Source of the DNA: JAIOPA01 sp036522895
Lineage (GTDB): Bacteria; Eisenbacteria; RBG-16-71-46
Direction of reading: 5' to 3'
NCBI GenBank assembly: GCA_036522895.1
Contig: DATDEX010000106.1
Location: 1 to 5,482 of the forward strand
Length of the DNA: 5,482 nucleotides
The position numbers were made by a program, and so were the translations under genes. The notes beneath the pieces were generated by a model that searched no databases, was not told where the DNA came from, and was given only the letters and a program-made list of their open reading frames with translations. Of this stretch, positions 5,139 to 5,482 are shown piece by piece. How positions within the stretch are numbered: position 1 is the first letter of the stretch; each line of letters opens with the position of its first letter.

Positions 5139-5482
5139 ATGCCCGCCTCCGAAACCCCGTTCTGGCTCGTCCTGTCGTTCGCCATCGCGACGCCGCTCGC
5201 GGCCACCGCGCTCGTGGTGCTGCTCGCGCGCGCCGCCTCCCGGGCCCGGCGCAGCGCGACGCGCCTCGAGGCCGGCGAGCTCTTCCGCCTCTTCGGCGGG
5301 CGGGTGGCGGGGCGGGTGCGTGGGCGCGACCTGCGCCGCGCCGTCTCGCACACCGACCACCAGCCGTTCTGGGACGCGATGGAGGCCATCACCACCACGC
5401 TCCGTCCCCGCGAGCGCCTGGCGCTCGCGCGCTCGCTCGCGCGCAGCGCGCACCTGGCGCGCGAGCGGCGGGTGCTCGCGGG
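5139..5482 (+). CDS. Membrane-anchored Arg-rich protein of unknown function (5' part only)
   Basis: The frame opens at ATG 5139 with GAGG four bases upstream and stays open to the window edge, giving 114 codons without a stop. Residues 8-31 (FWLVLSFAIATPLAATALVVLL and on) form one hydrophobic helix, followed by a basic stretch RAASRARRSATR (31-42). By the positive-inside rule this means a short periplasmic N-terminus and a cytoplasmic remainder. The visible cytoplasmic part is rich in Arg, Ala and Leu and seems helical: LEAGELFRLFGGRVAGRVRG, then PFWDAMEAITTTLRPRERLALARSLARS. The pattern is reminiscent of membrane-anchored helical-repeat (HEAT-like) proteins, but too little is visible to claim that. 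GC3 bias agrees with real coding. It diverges from the operon and shares the intergenic region. No good promoter of its own was seen. Confidence 0.7.
   Translation, partial: MPASETPFWLVLSFAIATPLAATALVVLLARAASRARRSATRLEAGELFRLFGGRVAGRVRGRDLRRAVSHTDHQPFWDAMEAITTTLRPRERLALARSLARSAHLARERRVLA

Noticed and set aside
1..5482. Search for tRNA, rRNA, CRISPR arrays, insertion sequences and rho-independent terminators
   Set aside because: None seen: no regularly spaced repeats, no transposase frame, no T-tracts after stems, and no cloverleaf-like sequence recognised by eye.

Overview
The window is very GC-rich by eye, with strong G/C preference at third codon positions. Long antisense open frames shadow every real gene, as expected in a high-GC bacterium. 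Taxonomy cannot be settled from the sequence. Environmental high-GC phyla such as Eisenbacteria-like, Myxococcota, Gemmatimonadota or Acidobacteriota lineages would fit, but this is a guess.

Layout. Five genes on the minus strand form one tightly packed operon, read from about 5016 down to 42. In transcription order they are: an alpha/beta-hydrolase-fold protein without a recognisable nucleophile (4046-4978); a second alpha/beta hydrolase with a Cys nucleophile (3106-4059, 14-nt overlap); an acyl-CoA-dehydrogenase-fold flavoprotein (1941-3086, 19-nt gap); a stand-alone amino-acid adenylation enzyme (296-1894, 46-nt gap); and a small carrier protein (42-299, 4-nt ATGA overlap). A good sigma70-type promoter (TTGACA, 18 nt, TAACAT) lies upstream at 5023-5052, with a perfect 6-bp-arm palindrome filling its spacer. 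Diverging to the right is the start of a plus-strand gene (5139 to the window edge) encoding a membrane-anchored, Arg-rich protein of unknown function.

How the genes work together. Adenylation enzyme, flavoprotein dehydrogenase and carrier protein are the three parts of the PltF/PltE/PltL (RedM/RedW/RedO, AnaC/AnaB/AnaD) route, which loads L-proline on a carrier protein and oxidises it to a dehydroprolyl or pyrrole-2-carboxyl thioester. The sequence supports this beyond gene order. The adenylation pocket read by alignment to GrsA-PheA is D-L-F-Y-L-A-L-V-C-K, close to the stand-alone prolyl-ligase code as I remember it. The dehydrogenase has its catalytic Glu in the isovaleryl-CoA-dehydrogenase/AnaB position (Glu244) and Ser at the usual MCAD Glu position. 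The carrier protein has a phosphopantetheine Ser in an LLDSM motif.

The unusual part is the coupling of this module to two alpha/beta-hydrolase-fold proteins resembling the hydrolase pair of exosortase A (XrtA) surface-polysaccharide loci. One looks catalytically dead and the other carries Cys at the nucleophile elbow. I infer a pathway that makes a pyrrolyl or dehydroprolyl thioester and transfers or releases it through the hydrolase pair, perhaps onto a sugar or surface glycan. The final acceptor is not in this window. A 21-nt direct repeat (1-21 and 40-60) duplicates the 3' end of the carrier-protein gene.
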